A DNA stretch of 64,000 bases from Candidatus Brevundimonas colombiensis (GTDB lineage: Bacteria > Pseudomonadota > Alphaproteobacteria > Caulobacterales > Caulobacteraceae): the NCBI GenBank assembly GCA_029202665.1, contig CP119326.1, positions 1,240,001-1,304,000 of the forward strand, given 5' to 3'. Below, piece after piece: positions 1-8,462 of this stretch (its first letter is position 1; the number at the start of each line of letters is the position of its first letter). Made by a program: the position numbers and the translations under genes. Below the pieces are notes generated by a model that saw only the letters and a list, made by a program, of their open reading frames with translations, was not told where the DNA came from and ran no database searches.

Positions 1-88
1 TGAATTTTTTTTAAGGCGACAGCCCCCTGTCTGGGTCTAGGGTCCGCGCCGAACCGCCCATTTTCGGGGCGGAGCCCAGGACCCAGTG

Positions 89-2212
89 ATGAAACGACTG
101 CTTATCGGCGCCGCCGTCGGCGCCCTTCTGCTGCCCGCCAGCGCCGCCTTCGCTCAAGACGCCGACCACGACCACGCCTGCATCGACGAGACCTGCTCGA
201 TCGTCTCCCTGTTCTCGGGCGAGGAGACCGCCGCCGGCTGGCAGGGCACGACGGCGCCGCGTTACGGAACCTGGGGCTTCGACATGGCGGGCCGCGACAC
301 TGCGGTGAAGCCTGGCGACGACTTCTTCGAATACGCCAACGGCAAGGCGCTGGAGAAGCTGGTCATTCCGTCGGACCGCACCAGCTACGGCTCGTTCGCC
401 CTGCTGCGCGAACTGTCCGACAACCGCATGAAGGAACTGGTGACGGGTCTGGCCGCGCGTCGCGATCTGGCCGCCGGTTCGGACGAGGCCAAGATCGCCG
501 ACGCCTATCGCTCCTACATCGACGAGGCGCGCATCGAGCAGCTGGACGCCCAGCCGCTGCAACCCTATCTGGCCGCGATCCGCGCCGCCGACAGCCATGA
601 CAAGATGGCCGTCTATATGGGCCAGACGGTCGGCCGCTTCGGTTCGTCCTTCTTCGGCACCGGCATCACCATCGATGCGAAACAGCCGACCCGCTACGTC
701 GTCTCGACCGGCCAGTCAGGCCTGGGCCTGCCGAACCGCGATTACTATCTGGACGCCCGCTATGCGGACAAGAAGGAGAAGTATCAGGCCTATGTCGGCC
801 GTATGCTGACGATGATCGGCTGGGCTGACCCGACCGAGACCGCCGCCCAGATCGTGGCGCTGGAACAGAAGATCGCCGAAGCCCACTGGACCCCGGTCGA
901 GAACCGCAATCGCGACAAGACCTATAACGAATTCACCATCGCCCAGCTGGCCCAGCAGGCGCCGGGCTTCGAATGGCAGGCCTATTACGACGCCGCCGAA
1001 CTGGGGGGCGTGCCGCGCCTGATCGTGCGCCAGGACACGGCCATGCCCAAGATCGCGGCCATCTACGCCGAGACGCCGGTGGCCCTGTTGCAGGCGTGGG
1101 AAGCCTTCCACACCGCCGACGACATGGCGCCCCTGATGTCCAAGCGGTTCTCGGACGCCCAGTGGGAGTTCCGTTCGCGCGACCTGTCGGGCCAGCCCGA
1201 GCAGCGCACCCGCGAGAAGCGCGCCATCTCCTTCGCCGAGGGTTCGCTGGGCGAGGCGACGGGCCGTCTCTATGTCGCCCAGTATTTCCCGGCCGAATCC
1301 AAGGCCAAGATGGAAGAACTGGTCGCCAATCTGCGCACCGCCCTGTCGCGCCGGATCGAGAACCTGACCTGGATGGGGGCTGAGACCAAGGCGGCGGCGC
1401 AGGAGAAGCTGCGCAAATTCACCGTCAAGATCGGCTATCCCGACAAGTGGCGCGACTATTCCGGCCTGGACATCCGCGCCGACGACCTGGTCGGCAACGC
1501 CGAGCGTCGCGGCCTGTTCGAATGGAACTATGATCTGTCGCGCCTGAACGAGCCGGTCGACAAGTCGGAGTGGGGCATGACCCCGCAGACGGTCAACGCC
1601 TACTACAACTCGGCCAATAACGAGATCGTCTTCCCGGCGGCCATCCTGCAGCCGCCCTTCTTCGATCCGAACGGCGATGCGGCGGTCAACTATGGCGGCA
1701 TCGGCGGCGTGATCGGCCACGAGATCGGCCACGGCTTCGACGACCAGGGCTCCAAGTCCGACGGCGACGGCGTGCTGCGCAACTGGTGGACGCCTGAGGA
1801 CAAGGCCCGGTTCGAGGCCCTGACCACGCGCCTGGGCGAGCAATACGCCACCTATGAGCCGATCGCCGGCTATCATATCAACCCCGGCCTGACGATGGGC
1901 GAGAACATCGGCGACGCCTCGGGCGTGGCCGTGGGTCTGGAGGCCTATCACCTGTCGCTGAACGGTCAGGCCGCGCCGGTGATCGACGGCACGACCGGCG
2001 ACCAGCGCTTCTTCTACGGCTGGGCCCAGGTCTGGCAGTCGAAGTATCGCGACGAGGCGCTGAAGCAGCAGGTCGCCACCGACCCGCACTCGGCCGCCCA
2101 GTTCCGCGTCATCGGCCCGCTGCGCAACGTCGACGCCTGGTACGACGCCTTCGACGTCCAGCCCGGCACGAAATACTATCTGACGCCGGACCAGCGCGTT
2201 CGCCTCTGGTAA
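89..2212 (+). CDS. M13 family zinc metallopeptidase (neprilysin/PepO-like)
   Basis: Predicted secreted or periplasmic zinc endopeptidase of about 707 residues, the usual size for M13 enzymes. A signal peptide is visible at the N-terminus (KR followed by a hydrophobic Leu/Ala stretch ending AFAQ, near residue 23). The zinc-binding HExxH motif occurs as GHEIGHGFDDQG around residue 550, and the third-ligand region as GENIGDASG around residue 608. The C-terminus ends RVRLW, close to the CxxW-type end of the family. An ATG at 89 was preferred to the GTG at 86 directly before it. The gene stands alone and is followed by a strong intrinsic terminator. Family assignment is firm; the natural substrate is unknown. 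Confidence 0.93.
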   Translation: MKRLLIGAAVGALLLPASAAFAQDADHDHACIDETCSIVSLFSGEETAAGWQGTTAPRYGTWGFDMAGRDTAVKPGDDFFEYANGKALEKLVIPSDRTSYGSFALLRELSDNRMKELVTGLAARRDLAAGSDEAKIADAYRSYIDEARIEQLDAQPLQPYLAAIRAADSHDKMAVYMGQTVGRFGSSFFGTGITIDAKQPTRYVVSTGQSGLGLPNRDYYLDARYADKKEKYQAYVGRMLTMIGWADPTETAAQIVALEQKIAEAHWTPVENRNRDKTYNEFTIAQLAQQAPGFEWQAYYDAAELGGVPRLIVRQDTAMPKIAAIYAETPVALLQAWEAFHTADDMAPLMSKRFSDAQWEFRSRDLSGQPEQRTREKRAISFAEGSLGEATGRLYVAQYFPAESKAKMEELVANLRTALSRRIENLTWMGAETKAAAQEKLRKFTVKIGYPDKWRDYSGLDIRADDLVGNAERRGLFEWNYDLSRLNEPVDKSEWGMTPQTVNAYYNSANNEIVFPAAILQPPFFDPNGDAAVNYGGIGGVIGHEIGHGFDDQGSKSDGDGVLRNWWTPEDKARFEALTTRLGEQYATYEPIAGYHINPGLTMGENIGDASGVAVGLEAYHLSLNGQAAPVIDGTTGDQRFFYGWAQVWQSKYRDEALKQQVATDPHSAAQFRVIGPLRNVDAWYDAFDVQPGTKYYLTPDQRVRLW

Positions 2213-2234
2213 GCGACGGGTCTTCGATAGACGG

Positions 2235-2263
2235 AAAAGGCCGGGGTCCGCCCCGGCCTTTTT
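2235..2263 (+). terminator. Intrinsic terminator of the M13 peptidase gene
   Basis: A 10-bp GC-rich stem (AAGGCCGGGG paired with CCCCGGCCTT) with a 4-nt loop is followed by a run of T, 23 nt after the peptidase stop codon. Confidence 0.9.
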
Positions 2264-2335
2264 CATGGCCGACGCACGGTGAAGGCGCGGATTCTATGGG
2301 CGTCGAGACCAGGGCGGATCTGGATTTCAGGCATA

Positions 2336-2460
2336 GAAAAGCCCGCTGCGGGGGATACATCGCAGCGGGCTATCTTGCTCTTTAAAGAGCGGACGTTTCC
2401 TCCCCGAAACGCCTTCGAGTGCTGCGCGCTTGAGCAACGCTTGCCCTCGAGTGAGTTCAT
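2336..2460 (-). ncRNA. Candidate structured small RNA or 3' UTR element ending in a terminator
   Basis: Downstream of hisS, the minus strand can form a series of hairpins: GCAA/TTGC, CGTTTC-loop-GAAACG (2397-2414), and the perfect palindrome GCTCTTTAAAGAGC (2377-2390). Last comes a 10-bp stem (2341-2350 with 2361-2370) followed on the minus strand by TTTTCTAT, which reads as an intrinsic terminator. No convincing protein is encoded. It may be a free small RNA or a structured hisS 3' end. On the plus strand the 2397-2414 hairpin would expose a CTCCCC loop, so the direction is not certain. The call rests only on structure seen by eye. Confidence 0.35.
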
Positions 2461-2564
2461 TTGACGCAAGGGCAGGTCGGGCGTCAACGGCGCATTTCGC
2501 CAGAGTCGAACTTTCTTCGACTTATCGATGATAACCCATTTCGCCGCCCCATAATTATCGAAGC

Positions 2565-4055
2565 TTATTCGATAATGCTCCTGATGGCGGCGAGCAGACC
2601 CTCGCGGGGGATCTTCATCTGGCCCGGACGTTCGGCCTTCCAGGCGTCGTTGTCGGCGATGGCGGCGGCGGCGGCGCGGCCCGCGTCCAGATCCTTGATG
2701 GTCACCTCGTTCGCCGCGATCTCGTCGCCGCCAAGAATCACCACGGCCGGGGCGCCGCGCCGGTCGGCGTATTTCATCTGGGCCTTCATGCCCGCCCGGC
2801 CCAGATAAAGCTCGGCGGCGATGCCGGCGGCGCGCAGTTCAGCGACGGCGTTCAGGTAATGGCCCATGTCGTCCTCCGAGAAGACGATGACCACGACCGG
2901 GCCGCGCACCGCATCTTCTGCGCCCCGTCCCGCCGCGCGCAGGGCCGAGGCCAGACGCGAGACGCCGAAGGAGAAGCCGGTCGCCGGAACGCTCTGACCC
3001 GTGAACCGGGCGACCAGATCGTCATAACGGCCGCCGCCGCCGATGGAGCCGAAGCGGACCGGGCGGCCCTTGTCATCGGTGGTGTCGAGCAGCAGTTCGG
3101 CCTCGAACACGGCCCCGGTATAATATTCCAGACCGCGCACGATGGTCGGATCGAACTTCACCGCGTCCTGATCAACCCGCATGGCGGTCAGCGCCCGGTC
3201 GATGGCACCCAGTTCATTCAGCGCCGCCTGTCCCGCCGCGCCCAGATCGCCCGAACGGGCAACGGCGTCCAGCGTCTCGGCGCGCGACAGGCCGGGCGTG
3301 TTGGCCGAGACCAGGAAGGCTTCGATGGCCCCCGTCACCTTGGCGGGCAGTTGTGCGCCCTTGGTGTAGTCGCCGGATTCGTCCAGGCGGCCCTCGCCCA
3401 GCAGTTGGACCACGCCGTCCCAGCCCAGACGGTCGAACTTGTCGATGGCGCGCAGCGCGGTCAGGCGCTGGCCCGCCTCGGTCACGCCGCCCGCGTCGAA
3501 CAGGCCGTCGAACAGTTTGCGGTTCGAGACGCGAATCTGCGCCTGACCCGCATCCAGTCCTGCCCCGCGCAGACCCTCGCAGGCCATGGCGATGATTTCG
3601 GCGTCCGCCTCGGGCCGGTCCGAACCGACCGTGTCGGCGTCGCATTGCCAGAACTCGCGGAAACGGCCGGGGCCGGGCTTCTCGTTTCTCCAGACGGGGC
3701 CATAGGCGTAGCGGCGGAACGGCTTGGGCAGGGTCTCCCACGTCTGGGCCGCGAACCGGGCCAGGGGCGCGGTGTGGTCATAGCGCAGGGCCATCCAGTC
3801 GCCCGGTTCGTCCGAACCCGCGTCATCCTGCAGCGCGAAGACGCCTTCGTTCGGACGGTCGGCGTCGGGCAGGAACTTGCCCAGGGCGTCGGCGTATTCG
3901 AAGGCCGGGGTCTCCAGCGGCTCGAAGCCCCAGCGCTCATAGACCTCGGACACGCGCGCCACGATGCGGCGTTCGGCGGTCAGGTCGCGCCCGCGCTTGT
4001 CGGCGAAACCGCGCGGATTACGGGCGAGCGGGCGGATGGGGGCTTCGTCAGTCAT
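2565..4055 (-). CDS. hisS: Histidyl-tRNA synthetase
   Basis: Charges tRNA-His with histidine in the cytoplasm. The 496-residue product has class II synthetase features: motif 2 as FRRYAYGPVWRNEKPGPGRF near residue 115, the histidine-specific segment GLEYYTGAVFE near residue 310, and a motif 3-like GGGGRYDDL followed by GFSFGVSRL. The C-terminal anticodon-binding domain contains GRAGMKAQMKYADRRGA. The ATG at 4055 gives a full-length product of the longer alphaproteobacterial type. Transcription runs leftward toward the hairpin terminator at 2336-2370. Confidence 0.96.
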   Translation of the reverse strand: MTDEAPIRPLARNPRGFADKRGRDLTAERRIVARVSEVYERWGFEPLETPAFEYADALGKFLPDADRPNEGVFALQDDAGSDEPGDWMALRYDHTAPLARFAAQTWETLPKPFRRYAYGPVWRNEKPGPGRFREFWQCDADTVGSDRPEADAEIIAMACEGLRGAGLDAGQAQIRVSNRKLFDGLFDAGGVTEAGQRLTALRAIDKFDRLGWDGVVQLLGEGRLDESGDYTKGAQLPAKVTGAIEAFLVSANTPGLSRAETLDAVARSGDLGAAGQAALNELGAIDRALTAMRVDQDAVKFDPTIVRGLEYYTGAVFEAELLLDTTDDKGRPVRFGSIGGGGRYDDLVARFTGQSVPATGFSFGVSRLASALRAAGRGAEDAVRGPVVVIVFSEDDMGHYLNAVAELRAAGIAAELYLGRAGMKAQMKYADRRGAPAVVILGGDEIAANEVTIKDLDAGRAAAAAIADNDAWKAERPGQMKIPREGLLAAIRSIIE

Positions 4056-4188
4056 GGCGCGCGCTTAAGCCAAGGGGCGCGACGGCGCAAATCGTCACGC
4101 ATCGCCTCATCGCATGGTCGGGCCGTTCGCCTTGGCAATATCTTGTTGCGAAAGGAAAAATCCCACGCAGGAAGGAACTGTGTCGGTG

Positions 4189-4410
4189 ATGTGTCGTTGG
4201 GACGCCATGACGCCGCACGCCCTGATTTTTCCCCGCACCTGCAATACGTCGGACAGACGCACCATCCGGTGGTTCGAGTGCGAACTGATCGACGAAACGG
4301 GCGCACGACGGGTGCTCGATCAGGCGTTCTTTTCCCTGGGGGAGGCGAAATCCTGGGCCTCGGCGCAAGGCTATCCGGTCGATGAGGCGGACGCCCGGAA
4401 CACCCGATGA
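4189..4410 (+). CDS. Small hypothetical protein upstream of the ClpP-like gene
   Basis: About 73 residues, rich in Arg, Trp and acidic residues, with no family I recognise. It overlaps the start of the next gene by 4 bp (ATGA), which argues for translational coupling and that it is real. A GGAAGGA ribosome-binding site at 4170-4176 lies 12 nt before ATG 4189. An in-frame GTG at 4186 and an ATG at 4207 are alternatives. The C-terminal half (FSLGEAKSWASAQGYPVDEA) looks like a compact alpha/beta fragment. Function unknown. Confidence 0.6.
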   Translation: MCRWDAMTPHALIFPRTCNTSDRRTIRWFECELIDETGARRVLDQAFFSLGEAKSWASAQGYPVDEADARNTR

Positions 4411-4988
4411 CCGACGTGTCCTTGACGGGACCGCTGGACGCCGCCGCCTTCGACAGGCCCCGTATTCTTCTGGCCGGGGCGGTGGACTACGCCATGTACG
4501 ACCGGTTCCGGGACCAGCTTTCCCAGGCGCCGGACAGCGGCCTGGCGGTCATCGAACTGTCCACTCTGGGCGGCGATCCCGAGGTGGCGCGGATGATGGG
4601 CGAGGACGTGCGGTTCCATAGCGACATCAATTCCGGGCGACGGCTGGTGTTTCTGGGCAAGGCCGCCATCTACTCGGCCGGCGCGACCTTCATGAGCTTT
4701 TTCGCTGTGGAAAACCGCTATCTGACGCGCGGGACGCGGGTGATGATCCATGAGCGCAAGATGGACAAGCAACTGCACATCACCGGCCCGCTGACCACCT
4801 GCATCGCCTCGGTCAAGGCGATGCTGAATGAGCTGGAACACTCCATCGCCATTCAGGACGAGGGTTTCGAAAACCTGGTGCGCGGCAGCGCCGTCACCAT
4901 GGACGAGGTTCTGAAACGCGCGCCGGAGAACTGGTATATCGAGGCGCAGCAGGCCAAGACCCTGGGGTTGATCGCCGGCGTGCTGTAA
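4407..4988 (+). CDS. ClpP-like serine peptidase family protein
   Basis: A 193-residue protein with the ClpP/crotonase layout. ELSTLGGDP corresponds to the ClpP oxyanion strand. GKAAIYSAGAT places a candidate nucleophile at Ser90, and RVMIHERKM gives a candidate catalytic His115. The segment aligned with the ClpP catalytic Asp region reads APENWYIEAQQAKTLGL, apparently Asn where Asp is expected, so full activity is uncertain. It is not next to clpX or tig and so is probably a stand-alone paralogue rather than the housekeeping ClpP. It is coupled to the small upstream gene by a 4-bp overlap and converges on hslV. Confidence 0.8.
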   Translation: MTDVSLTGPLDAAAFDRPRILLAGAVDYAMYDRFRDQLSQAPDSGLAVIELSTLGGDPEVARMMGEDVRFHSDINSGRRLVFLGKAAIYSAGATFMSFFAVENRYLTRGTRVMIHERKMDKQLHITGPLTTCIASVKAMLNELEHSIAIQDEGFENLVRGSAVTMDEVLKRAPENWYIEAQQAKTLGLIAGVL

Positions 4989-4997
4989 GACGACGCC

Positions 4998-5570
4998 TCA
5001 GTCGCCCAGGGTTTCCACCGTCAGATTGCCGTTGGTGTAGACGCAGATTTCGGCGGCGATCTTCATCGCCTTGCGCGCGATCTGTTCGGCGTCCAGCTCG
5101 GTTTCCTCGATCAGGGCGCGGGCGGCCGACAAGGCGTAGTTGCCGCCCGAACCCACGGCCGCGACGCCGTATTCCGGCTCAAGCACGTCTCCGACACCGG
5201 TGACGGTGAAGATCGAGGACTTGTCCGCCACCAGCAGCATGGCCTCCAGCCGACGCAGATAGCGGTCGGTGCGCCAGTCCTTGGCCAGATCGACGCAGGC
5301 GCGAGCCAACTGGTCCGGATACTGTTCCAGCTTGGCCTCAAGCCGTTCGATCAGGGTGAAGGCGTCTGCGGTCGCGCCTGCGAAACCGGCCAACACCTTG
5401 CCCCCCGCCAGAGTCCGCACCTTGCGCGCCGCGCCCTTGACGATGGTCGGCCCCATCGAGACCTGGCCGTCGCCGGCGATCACGGTGCGCCCGTTCTTGC
5501 GCACCGCCAGAATGGTCGTGCCGTGCCAGTCGGGAAAGGAAGAGGCGGTCGTGTCGAAGGGGCGGGTCAT
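4998..5570 (-). CDS. hslV: ATP-dependent protease subunit HslV (ClpQ)
   Basis: Proteasome-like peptidase that forms the proteolytic core of the HslUV (ClpYQ) complex. The catalytic Thr lies in WHGTTILAVRKNG, preceded by about 17 residues (a propeptide-like extension). Family signatures are visible: VIAGDGQVSMG, KVRTL, GFAGATADAFTL and AAVGSGGNYALSAARAL. Length is 190 residues, normal for HslV. The ATPase partner hslU, often adjacent in other bacteria, is not seen nearby in this window. Confidence 0.96.
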   Translation of the reverse strand: MTRPFDTTASSFPDWHGTTILAVRKNGRTVIAGDGQVSMGPTIVKGAARKVRTLAGGKVLAGFAGATADAFTLIERLEAKLEQYPDQLARACVDLAKDWRTDRYLRRLEAMLLVADKSSIFTVTGVGDVLEPEYGVAAVGSGGNYALSAARALIEETELDAEQIARKAMKIAAEICVYTNGNLTVETLGD

Positions 5571-5677
5571 GGCCGACAGATGGACAGGACCGGTCGTGCG
5601 ATCAAGGGCGCGGACGCTGCATTCTGTTAACGCTCATGGCCTAGCAGTCTTGCCCGGGCCGCGGCCCGCAGTTGCGT

Positions 5678-6100
5678 ATGAGTGTGTCCATGCCCTTGTT
5701 TCGTATCGTCTATGTCAGCCAGGCCGCCGGGCCCGCCGCATCGGGTCTGATGCCGTTGGTGGACATCATCGGCGTATCGGACCGAAATAATCGCCGAGAT
5801 CAGCTGACGGGCGTTCTGATGCGGCATGAGGGGCGTTTTCTGCAGGTGCTGGAAGGCGCGCGGGTCGATCTGGATCGGACGCTGGCGCGGGTTCGGTCGG
5901 ATGGACGCCACGCGGATCTGACGGTCCTGTCCGACCGGCCCGTGGAGGCGCGGCTGTTTCCCGGCTGGGCCATGGCGCGCGTCGAGGCGACGCCGGAGGC
6001 GGCGCGTTTCCTGAGCGCCGACATCGGCCGGGAAGACGTGCCGGCCGTTCTGGATCGCATTCTGACCGATCTTTCGCCGACGGCGGCCGACACGGTCTGA
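5678..6100 (+). CDS. BLUF-domain blue-light photoreceptor (single domain)
   Basis: A short BLUF protein of about 140 residues predicted to bind FAD and sense blue light. The N-terminus LFRIVYVSQAA carries the strand with the flavin-proximal Tyr. NNRRDQLTGVLM supplies the Asn and the start of the second motif, and GRFLQVLEG follows, all standard BLUF motifs. Nothing beyond the domain and a short helical C-terminal cap is present, so signalling must occur through a partner protein. ATG 5678 was chosen over an upstream TTG; ATG 5690 is also possible. Divergent from hslV. Confidence 0.88.
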   Translation: MSVSMPLFRIVYVSQAAGPAASGLMPLVDIIGVSDRNNRRDQLTGVLMRHEGRFLQVLEGARVDLDRTLARVRSDGRHADLTVLSDRPVEARLFPGWAMARVEATPEAARFLSADIGREDVPAVLDRILTDLSPTAADTV

Positions 6101-6144
6101 GCGTCGGGCCTCGCGATCCGCTCTCGGGATCGCTAGATGGGGGC

Positions 6145-6882
6145 GTGATCTTTTCCGAAGACGAAGTCGAACGCTATGCGCGCCACCTGGTCCTGTCCGA
6201 GGTGGGCGGGCCGGGGCAGCAGGCGCTGAAGCGCGCCCGCGTCCTGATCGTCGGCGTGGGCGGCGTGGGGACGCCGGCGGCCCTGTATCTGGCGGCGGCG
6301 GGCGTGGGGACGCTGGGGCTGATCGACGACGACGTCGTGGGCCTGTCCAATCTTCAGCGCCAGATCGCCTTTTCCACCGCCGAGGTCGGGCGGCCTAAGG
6401 TCGAGGCGGCGGCGGATCGGCTGACGGGGTTGAACCCTCATGTGGTTGTCGAAACCCATGCCGAACGCCTGACGCAGGACAACGCCGTCCAGCGGATCGG
6501 CGCCTATGATCTGGTGCTGGACGGGACCGACGATTTCCAGACGCGGCTGTGGGTCAATGCGGCCTGTTTCGCGGCGGGTCGGCCCCTGGTGTCGGGCGCC
6601 CTGGGTCGCTGGAGCGGGCAGGTCGGCGTGTTTACGGGCCGGCCCTGTTATCGCTGCCTGGTGCCCGAGATTCCGCCGGACGCCGAAACCTGCGCCCGCG
6701 TCGGGGTCGTGGGCGCCCTGGCCGGGGTGATCGGCTCGATGGCGGCGCTGGAGGCGATCAAGCTGCTGACGGGCGCGGGCGACGCCCTGACCGGTAGGCT
6801 GCTGCTTTACGACGGTCTGGCGGGCCAAGCGCGCACGGTCCGGGTCGCGGCCGATCCGACCTGTCCGGTGTGCGGCGGCTGA
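6145..6882 (+). CDS. moeB: MoeB/ThiF/HesA-family adenylyltransferase
   Basis: E1-like enzyme that adenylates the C-terminal glycine of a MoaD- or ThiS-type sulfur carrier in molybdopterin or thiamine synthesis. The nucleotide-binding loop is VGVGGVGTPAALYL near residue 36. The IDDDVVGLSNLQRQIAF segment carries the conserved Asp, Asn and Arg. DLVLDGTDDFQTR contains the catalytic Asp. Zinc cysteines appear as CYRCL and CPVCG. At 245 residues it lacks the C-terminal rhodanese domain of longer homologues. The start is GTG 6145 with a GGGGG sequence before it. MoeB versus ThiF cannot be settled from sequence alone. Confidence 0.85.
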   Translation: MIFSEDEVERYARHLVLSEVGGPGQQALKRARVLIVGVGGVGTPAALYLAAAGVGTLGLIDDDVVGLSNLQRQIAFSTAEVGRPKVEAAADRLTGLNPHVVVETHAERLTQDNAVQRIGAYDLVLDGTDDFQTRLWVNAACFAAGRPLVSGALGRWSGQVGVFTGRPCYRCLVPEIPPDAETCARVGVVGALAGVIGSMAALEAIKLLTGAGDALTGRLLLYDGLAGQARTVRVAADPTCPVCGG

Positions 6883-6886
6883 CCGC

Positions 6887-7138
6887 TCAGGCGGCGCTGG
6901 CGAAGCGGATGTCGGCCATATCCAGATCGGCCAGAGGGGCGGCGAAACCCAGTGCGGGGTTGCTTAACACCGTCACCAGCCGTTCGCCGCAATAGAGATA
7001 CAGGGTCTCGTATCCGACCCAGTTGCGGGCCACGCCGTCCAGCGCCTGATTGGCGTTCTGGTCGTTCGAGGCGTCCAGAACGCAGATGTCCCTGACCGGC
7101 ACGCCGGGCAGATTGACGATGCAATAGTAGGAGTCCAA
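6887..7138 (-). CDS. Small hypothetical protein (83 aa)
   Basis: No family recognised. The protein is acidic, with a cysteine-containing N-terminus (MDSYYCIVNLPG) and the pattern ICVLDASNDQNANQALDGVA. There is no signal peptide or membrane segment. It is convergent with the MoeB-like gene, only 4 bp after it, and divergent from the DUF6880-like gene. The open frame fills the space between them, which supports it being real. Confidence 0.6.
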   Translation of the reverse strand: MDSYYCIVNLPGVPVRDICVLDASNDQNANQALDGVARNWVGYETLYLYCGERLVTVLSNPALGFAAPLADLDMADIRFASAA

Positions 7139-7259
7139 CGCAACACTTCCTCAGACAGGACGCCGGAAACGAAGTTCGTCTGCGGCGGTTCCGCTCCTGC
7201 CCGTGGTTTTCGACAGCCGTATTAGGCGCGTTCGACAGACTTGTGAAAAAGGAGGCCAG

Positions 7260-8462
7260 ATGGCCCGACGACCCGCCGCGCCGAAACGTCTGAACGCCGC
7301 CAATCTGACCGGGCTGGGGGCGGATCGGCTGGGGGAACTGCTGATGCAGGCGGCCGATGCAGACCCGATCCTGAAACGCCGCCTGCGCCTGATCCTGGCG
7401 GCCGAGGCGGGGCCTGACGCCCTGGCGCTGGAACTGGACAAGCGGCTGACCGCCATGGCCGCCAGCCGGGCGCGGGTGTCGTGGCGAAAGCGGCCCGATC
7501 TGGTGCGCGACCTGTGGGTGCTGAGCGAAGGCGTCGAGACCCTGAGCCGCCTGTCGCCCGCCGAGGGGCTGATGCGGCGCATGGCCTGGTTCGACCTGTT
7601 TCGCGGGCTGACATCGCGGGTCAAGGACCCGCGTGGCGAGGTGGCGGATGTGTTCGAAACGGCGGCGCCCGCCCTGTGGCAGGCGGCCGATGCGGCGGTT
7701 CAGGCCGATCCCGCCGTCGCCGAAGCCTTGGCCGAGGCCGTTCAAGACCATCCGATGGACTATGCCCGCTGGATCGGGGCGGGCGGCGAGGCGCTGACGC
7801 CCGATCTGGCGCGGCGCCTGCTGGAGCGGCTGGATGCGACGTCGGGCGCGCGGGGATTGCGGACGGCGGTGCGGCGGCTGGCTGATCGGGCGGACGACCT
7901 GGACCTGTGGCTGTCGCTGGTCACGCCCGAGGAGCGCGGTTCGCCGGACTTCGCCGCCGCGATGGCGCGGCGTCTACTGATCGCGGGCCGTATCGCCGAG
8001 GCGCGTCAGGCGCTGGAAGGCGCCCTGTCGCCGTCGCCGGCCAACCGTCGCTGGACCTTCGGCCGCTCGCCCGACGGCGCCCCGCGCCTGACGCCGGCGT
8101 GGGAGGCGGCCTCGATCGACTTGATGGAGGTGGAAGGGCGCAAGGACGAGGCGCAGGACCTGCGCTGGGTGATGTTCGAACGCGATCTGTCGGCGCCTGT
8201 GCTCAGGACCTATCTGGCGCGCCTGCCGGACTTCGACGACGTGGAGGCGCTGGATCGCGCCCTGGCCTACGTCGCCGCCCATGCCGATTTCGAAGCGGCG
8301 CTGGGCTTCCTGATGGACTGGCCCGCCCACCGCGAGGCCGCCGCCCTGGTCGAGCGTCGAATCAGGGAGGTCCGGGCGTCGCTGGCGCTGAAAGACGACT
8401 GGGCGGCGCGACTGGCGCAGAAATACCCGGACGCCGCCGAACGGTTGCTGGCCTCGGCCTAA
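7260..8462 (+). CDS. DUF6880-like alpha-helical protein
   Basis: A 400-residue, strongly helical, Ala/Leu/Arg-rich protein. The ATG at 7260 is preceded by an excellent AAGGAGG site, so the longer reading frame beginning at 7203 is not needed. The pattern (AANLTGLGADRLGELLMQAADADPILKRRL near the start, later repeated helices of TPR/HEAT character) resembles DUF6880 proteins, for which I know no established function. Its stop overlaps the convergent dehydrogenase gene by 4 bp. Family naming is tentative. Confidence 0.72.
   Translation: MARRPAAPKRLNAANLTGLGADRLGELLMQAADADPILKRRLRLILAAEAGPDALALELDKRLTAMAASRARVSWRKRPDLVRDLWVLSEGVETLSRLSPAEGLMRRMAWFDLFRGLTSRVKDPRGEVADVFETAAPALWQAADAAVQADPAVAEALAEAVQDHPMDYARWIGAGGEALTPDLARRLLERLDATSGARGLRTAVRRLADRADDLDLWLSLVTPEERGSPDFAAAMARRLLIAGRIAEARQALEGALSPSPANRRWTFGRSPDGAPRLTPAWEAASIDLMEVEGRKDEAQDLRWVMFERDLSAPVLRTYLARLPDFDDVEALDRALAYVAAHADFEAALGFLMDWPAHREAAALVERRIREVRASLALKDDWAARLAQKYPDAAERLLASA

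Noticed and set aside
716..2266. Long minus-strand frame (516 codons) opposite the M13 peptidase gene
   Set aside because: High-GC antisense shadow; the plus-strand gene has clear M13 motifs and the minus frame has none.
2371..2420. RNase P RNA-like segment (GAGGAAACGTCCG) and a boxA-like GCTCTTTAA
   Set aside because: Only short matches; the full P RNA fold is absent and the region is far too short.
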